Origin: Dyadobacter sp. CY326
GTDB lineage: Bacteria > Bacteroidota > Bacteroidia > Cytophagales > Spirosomataceae
Length of the DNA stretch: 64,000 nucleotides
Direction: 5' to 3'
Assembly (NCBI RefSeq): GCF_021390515.1
Contig: NZ_JAJUXI010000012.1
Coordinates: 186,001-250,000 of the forward strand
The translations under genes were made by a program, and so were the position numbers. The notes beneath the pieces are model-generated. The model ran no database searches and had not been told where the DNA came from. It saw nothing but the letters and a program-made list of their open reading frames with translations. Shown here in pieces: positions 60,347 through 64,000 of the stretch (its first letter is position 1; every line of letters starts with the position of its first letter).

Positions 60347-61156
60347 TTAAAGTTTTGTTTTCTCTTTGAGGTTATGATACTTTTCCGACACTTTTTCCTC
60401 TCCGTTGCGCAGCCTGTCGTCAACTTTCGCAACCAGACTTTTCGGATTAAAACCTACTTCGTCCCAATCCACGCGCTCGCCTGCCCTCGCATTTTTTAGC
60501 TGACGAAACACTTTGGAGAATTTGGACAACCTAGGCTTGTCCTCAGCTTCATTACTGTCTGTTTCGACAGCCACAACGATTGTCCTGGTCGGTTCCGGAG
60601 CCTCTGGGCCAATCTTTGCGGAAGCTATTTCTTCTGTTTTAGGATTTATTTTAATGGAATTTAACTCTGCAATGCTCTCTTGCGGGATTATAAAATTGGT
60701 TTCTGCAAGTTTTTCAGTCTCATTTTTATCAGGTTCGATGCTAACATTCATCTGCTCGTCACGCTCACTTTTTGTTTTATTCAAACCCTTTTCCGTCGCT
60801 TTACGATCATTGTTCGCGAGCACATTAGGCAGAACCGGCACAAGCTTTTCATTAACGGACAAGCCCGAACTATCCTTATTTTCCTCGTTTTTAACAGGTT
60901 CCATTTGTTTCTGCTGCACGTTGGCCAATTCTTTCTCCAAACCAATCGGGTTTGAGTTAGCACGCTCGTTGCTCCAAACCGAATAACCGACAATGATCGC
61001 CAATACGACACTTGCTGCGGCATACCAAATCCATCCGCCCAACCGGCGTTCCTTTTTCGCCTGCGCCTCAATTTTTTGCCATGCGGCAGATGTCGGTGTT
61101 CTTTCAATGTCCGATAATCTGCGTTTGAAAAGGTCATCAATAGGATGCTTTTTCAT
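60347..61156 (-). CDS. membrane protein, probable anti-sigma factor
   Basis: A 269-residue protein with a cytosolic N-terminus (MKKHPIDDLFKRRLSDIERTPTSAAWQKIEAQAKKERR), a single transmembrane segment at about 42-62 (WIWYAAASVVLAIIVGYSVW) and a long, charged, low-complexity periplasmic part (NKTKSERDEQMNVSIEPDKNETEKLAE). The N-terminal 'DDLF+..L...+..P...AW..IE' pattern recurs in Bacteroidota proteins encoded after ECF sigma factors. It overlaps the sigma gene by 20 nt. No zinc-binding anti-sigma motif is visible, so the role is inferred from topology and position. Confidence 0.65.
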   Translation of the reverse strand: MKKHPIDDLFKRRLSDIERTPTSAAWQKIEAQAKKERRLGGWIWYAAASVVLAIIVGYSVWSNERANSNPIGLEKELANVQQKQMEPVKNEENKDSSGLSVNEKLVPVLPNVLANNDRKATEKGLNKTKSERDEQMNVSIEPDKNETEKLAETNFIIPQESIAELNSIKINPKTEEIASAKIGPEAPEPTRTIVVAVETDSNEAEDKPRLSKFSKVFRQLKNARAGERVDWDEVGFNPKSLVAKVDDRLRNGEEKVSEKYHNLKEKTKL

Positions 61157-61727
61157 ATTCTACTTTTTTTTTAAAATCATTTTCCCAATCCAAAACCATT
61201 TTTTGCAACATTGCCCTTGCCCTGTGCAATTGCGATTTTGATGTACTTTCTGCTATTCCTAGCATTTCTGCAATTTCAATGTGGGAATAACCTTCTATCG
61301 CATATAAGTTAAAAACCGTGCGATATCCAGTTGGAAGCGCTTCGATTAATGCAAGCAATTCCTGCGTTTCCAGATTTTTATCAGCCTGCGCGTAATCCGG
61401 AATGTTGTTCGCTTCGTCCGACAATGTGTCTTCAAGAATCCGTTTTTGTTTTCTCAAATAGCCCAATGCTTCATTGACCATAATCCTGCGAATCCATCCT
61501 TCGAAACTTCCTTCTTCGCTGAACTGAGCTATTTTCGCAAACACTTTCAAAAAACCTTCAACCATCACATCCTCAGCAGCCATATCATCACAGATATAAC
61601 GAAAACATAAAGCCAGCATGCGAGCGCTGTATTTATCGTACAACTGCCGCTGCGCCTTGGGATCTTCCTTCCTAAGCGCTTTGATCAGCTGAGATTCGTT
61701 ACTAAAAAGTGATAAAATTCGACCCAT
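61137..61727 (-). CDS. ECF-type RNA polymerase sigma factor
   Basis: 196 residues. Region 2 is at about 25-95 (AQRQLYDKYSARMLALCFRYICDDMAAEDVMVEGFLKVFAKI), and region 4 at about 130-185 with the helix-turn-helix GYSHIEIAEMLGIAESTSKSQLHRARAMLQ. Starts MGRILSLFSNESQLIKALRKEDPKAQ at 61727. It is the first gene of a three-gene unit with the overlapping membrane protein and an outer-membrane barrel, suggesting envelope-signal control. Confidence 0.93.
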   Translation of the reverse strand: MGRILSLFSNESQLIKALRKEDPKAQRQLYDKYSARMLALCFRYICDDMAAEDVMVEGFLKVFAKIAQFSEEGSFEGWIRRIMVNEALGYLRKQKRILEDTLSDEANNIPDYAQADKNLETQELLALIEALPTGYRTVFNLYAIEGYSHIEIAEMLGIAESTSKSQLHRARAMLQKMVLDWENDFKKKVEYEKASY

Positions 61728-61888
61728 TTATTTGGTGGTTTCAACAGCTAGATGCACATTCCTCATCCGGAGGTTGCATCACATCTAAAAATTTTGAAGA
61801 AAATGATTCATTCTAAAACCTTTATTCGAGGCGTTCATTTAGTTTTGAACCAAATATCTCTTATTACAAAGGATTTACCCAATACACA

Positions 61889-62698
61889 ATGTTTGATTCT
61901 TCGGCGCCAATTGGAATTTTTGACAGCGGCATTGGCGGCATGACCGTTGCGAGTGCAGTTACAAGGCTTTTACCACAGGAGAACACGATTTACTTTGGTG
62001 ACACGGCGCATCTTCCTTATGGAGATAAATCTACGGCTGCCATTCAGGCTTACTCGATAAAGATTTGCAATATGCTTCTTCAGCAAAACTGCAAGTTGAT
62101 TTTAATTGCATGCAACTCTGCATCAGCGGCTGCTTATGAGCTGGTTAGGGAATATGTGGGGAGCAAAGCGAAGGTTTTGAATGTGATCGACCCGGTGGTT
62201 GATTACATTAAGGAACATTATGATGGCAAAACAATCGGCCTTATCGGAACAAAGCAGACGGTTTTGTCCAATGTTTATAAAAAAAAGGTTGACGCGCTTG
62301 CCAAAAACATTCAGCTAAAATCGCTCGCCACGCCGTTGCTTGCGCCAATGATCGAGGAAGGTTTTTTTGATAATAATATCAGTGAAAGCATTATCACAAG
62401 CTATTTATCAGACCCTGTGATTTCCGACATCGAGGCATTGATTTTGGGTTGCACACATTATCCGCTTATCAAAAACCAGATCAGCCAGTTTTATAAAAGC
62501 AATGTTGAAATACTTGACACTTCGGAAATTGTGGCATTTTCACTGAAATCCTGGCTGGAACAGCATTATCTCGTTAACGAAAAAGGCGAAGGAAAACGCT
62601 CGTTTTACGTTTCGGATTACACGCTGTCTTTTGAACAATCAACTAACATTTTCTTCGGACGCCAGATTCAGCTTGAACATTATCCGCTTTGGGAATAA
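61889..62698 (+). CDS. murI: glutamate racemase
   Basis: 269 residues. Starts MFDSSAPIGIFDSGIGGMTVASAV. The two catalytic cysteines are in LIACNSASAAA (about 73-83) and LILGCTHYPLI (about 185-195); the conserved YFGDTAHLPYGDKS segment is present. It converts L-glutamate to D-glutamate for peptidoglycan. A single gene, divergent from the sigma unit and convergent with the glycoside hydrolase gene, whose stop lies 3 nt beyond its own. Confidence 0.97.
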   Translation: MFDSSAPIGIFDSGIGGMTVASAVTRLLPQENTIYFGDTAHLPYGDKSTAAIQAYSIKICNMLLQQNCKLILIACNSASAAAYELVREYVGSKAKVLNVIDPVVDYIKEHYDGKTIGLIGTKQTVLSNVYKKKVDALAKNIQLKSLATPLLAPMIEEGFFDNNISESIITSYLSDPVISDIEALILGCTHYPLIKNQISQFYKSNVEILDTSEIVAFSLKSWLEQHYLVNEKGEGKRSFYVSDYTLSFEQSTNIFFGRQIQLEHYPLWE

Positions 62699-62700
62699 GA

Positions 62701-64000
62701 TCAGTGAAAAAGGATCATAACCGGCCCTAACAAGCCAGATGGCATCGGCTCCCATTTCGAGGCATCAAACTTTTTATAGGTGATGTCGACAATGTTAATG
62801 TCTTCAAATTTCTTCCAATCGGGCTTTTGTGTGTCTCTTAGTCGCATATAATTTGCCGAAAGATTAGTCACCTCTATTTCAAGCACATTGTCCTTTGCTT
62901 TCAATTTGTCAGCAATATTTAGTTGAAAAGGAATGCTCCATGCTGTCCCGATAAATTTACCATTCAGTTTCACAACTGCCACTTCCCGGACATCTCCGAG
63001 ATCCAAGGTCTTAACCCGACTTGTTAAAAGTTCTTCGGGGCAATCAAAACGCAATTGATATCGTGCTGTTCCTGAAAAATAGACTGCTGAGTCCGGCAGT
63101 GACGTCCAACTTTTCAGCGCTGTAAATTCAGCAGGTTTTGGCACATTAGGCCTGCCTTTGAGAAATGTGAGTTTCCAATTTCCTTTCAATTCAAATTGCT
63201 TGGCGGCCAATGTTTGCGGCTGGTTCGGCGAGCCCGAATCGGTTTCCCGCAAAAAGCAAGACTGACCGGGCTGCAAAGTCAAATATATCTCCGACCCTTT
63301 CTCAGAAAGCCCGCTCCATTGCTCGTCCGTTGAGGACAAAGGGTTCATCTTTTCAAAATGCCCTTTTCGGCCTAATTTGACCCAACCTTCGGAAAATGAG
63401 TTTGACAAATTGCAGATGAAATACAGCGTCTTGCCGTTCGCAGTTTTCTTTCTGATAAATGTTAGCCCACTTTCAGAAATTGTCTCAGGGAAAGCGTCCA
63501 TCGTTGCAAGCTCTTTTTTGACATTATTGGAAATCCGCACATTCTTTTGTTTTCCCAAATCCGCTAAGGCATTAACAAAACCGTTTTGCCTTACATTATC
63601 ACTCGCATAACCAGTGACTTTAAGGGGAAGGTTATTTTCAAAAATAATCTTGGCCCCTGCGGCAGCCAGGCGCTTCAATTCTCTGAGTGTTTCCTCGGGC
63701 ATGTATGTGCTTGCAGGAATGACAAGTGATTTGTAAAAAGCATTGCCACTTGTTAAATCGCCATTTTTGTTGAGCTGCAAACGCTTCAATTGCAAATCGG
63801 AGACATAATCAAATGCAAAACCTTGTTTCCAAAGTTGTTGCGTCAATTTACCGAAAGGTAAATCCAGAAGCCAGCGATCGACATGATGCACTTCCAACAA
63901 ATGCACGTTCCCCGATGACTTTGCAGGCGTCGCCCACAGGTCGTGAATTGGGAAATAAACCAACACATCATTGTCTGGCTTGCTGTTTTGCAACAGTTCC
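62701..64000 (-). CDS. large glycoside hydrolase, C-terminal part (GH106 alpha-L-rhamnosidase-like)
   Basis: At least 433 residues are inside the window; the 5' part lies beyond the right edge and the internal ATG at 63993 is not necessarily the start. A segment typical of GH106-like enzymes (LLEVHHVDRWLLDLPFGKLTQQLWKQGFAFDYVSDLQLKRL, and KSLVIPASTYMPEETLRELKRLAAAGAKIIFENNLP) is followed by a C-terminal sugar-binding jelly roll (TARYQLRFDCPEELLTSRVKTLDLGDVREVAVVKLNGKFIGTAWSIPFQLNIADKL). The family removes terminal rhamnose from plant glycans; assignment is by overall layout only. No nearby polysaccharide-locus genes are visible on this side. Confidence 0.65.
   Translation of the reverse strand, partial: ELLQNSKPDNDVLVYFPIHDLWATPAKSSGNVHLLEVHHVDRWLLDLPFGKLTQQLWKQGFAFDYVSDLQLKRLQLNKNGDLTSGNAFYKSLVIPASTYMPEETLRELKRLAAAGAKIIFENNLPLKVTGYASDNVRQNGFVNALADLGKQKNVRISNNVKKELATMDAFPETISESGLTFIRKKTANGKTLYFICNLSNSFSEGWVKLGRKGHFEKMNPLSSTDEQWSGLSEKGSEIYLTLQPGQSCFLRETDSGSPNQPQTLAAKQFELKGNWKLTFLKGRPNVPKPAEFTALKSWTSLPDSAVYFSGTARYQLRFDCPEELLTSRVKTLDLGDVREVAVVKLNGKFIGTAWSIPFQLNIADKLKAKDNVLEIEVTNLSANYMRLRDTQKPDWKKFEDINIVDITYKKFDASKWEPMPSGLLGPVMILFH

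Overview
The window is a chromosomal segment of a Bacteroidota bacterium, most likely order Cytophagales and close to Dyadobacter or a relative; the genus is a guess from overall gene style. The signs are a SusC/SusD pair, several TonB-dependent receptors with N-terminal carboxypeptidase-like domains, Bacteroidota -7 promoter boxes (TAnnTTTG), a LytTR two-component pair, a GH109 enzyme, DUF3467 beside rpoC, and the gene order tRNA-Tyr/Gly/Thr-tuf-tRNA-Trp-secE-nusG-rplKAJL-rpoBC.

Left part (1-16.9 kb). A cut-off ornithine aminotransferase gene is followed by an antitoxin/ParE-type toxin pair whose toxin frame is broken near its start. A thiamine pyrophosphate riboswitch with a good promoter precedes a TonB-dependent receptor, so the receptor probably imports thiamine compounds. 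Next come a predicted DUF433/DUF5615 toxin-antitoxin pair behind a 16-bp perfect inverted repeat, hemE, a heptose-bisphosphatase-like gene, a tiny lipoprotein and a biosynthetic-type arginine decarboxylase. A TetR-TolC-adaptor-RND pump operon follows. Directly behind the pump lies the most unusual locus: three tandem 316-317 bp cassettes, each made of the 5' 53 nt of a tRNA-Pro-like gene plus a GIY-YIG nuclease ORF, ending in one complete tRNA-Pro(GGG).

Middle (16.9-45.3 kb). This is accessory and metabolic DNA: an unknown lipoprotein, a DUF1801 protein, a nucleotidyltransferase, a SusC/SusD pair, a secreted Gfo/Idh/MocA oxidoreductase, and a TonB-type barrel divergent from a LytS/LytTR pair. 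An amino-sugar cluster (Tat esterase, nagB, GH109) follows, then a decaying AraC/SDR locus, a YihY membrane protein, two low-complexity secreted proteins, a Kup potassium transporter and a two-subunit molybdenum hydroxylase of the isoquinoline oxidoreductase type.

Right part (45-64 kb). DUF3467, rpoC, rpoB, rplL, rplJ, rplA, rplK, nusG, secE, tRNA-Trp, tuf and tRNA-Thr/Gly/Tyr all lie on the minus strand. A textbook TTTG-N19-TAnnTTTG promoter precedes tRNA-Tyr. Between tuf and tRNA-Thr is a broken tRNA-Thr copy with a 14-nt GC-rich insertion. Then come an ECF sigma/membrane protein/outer-membrane barrel operon, murI, and the C-terminal part of a large glycoside hydrolase running off the window.

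All calls come from reading motifs and reading frames by eye; no database search was run.
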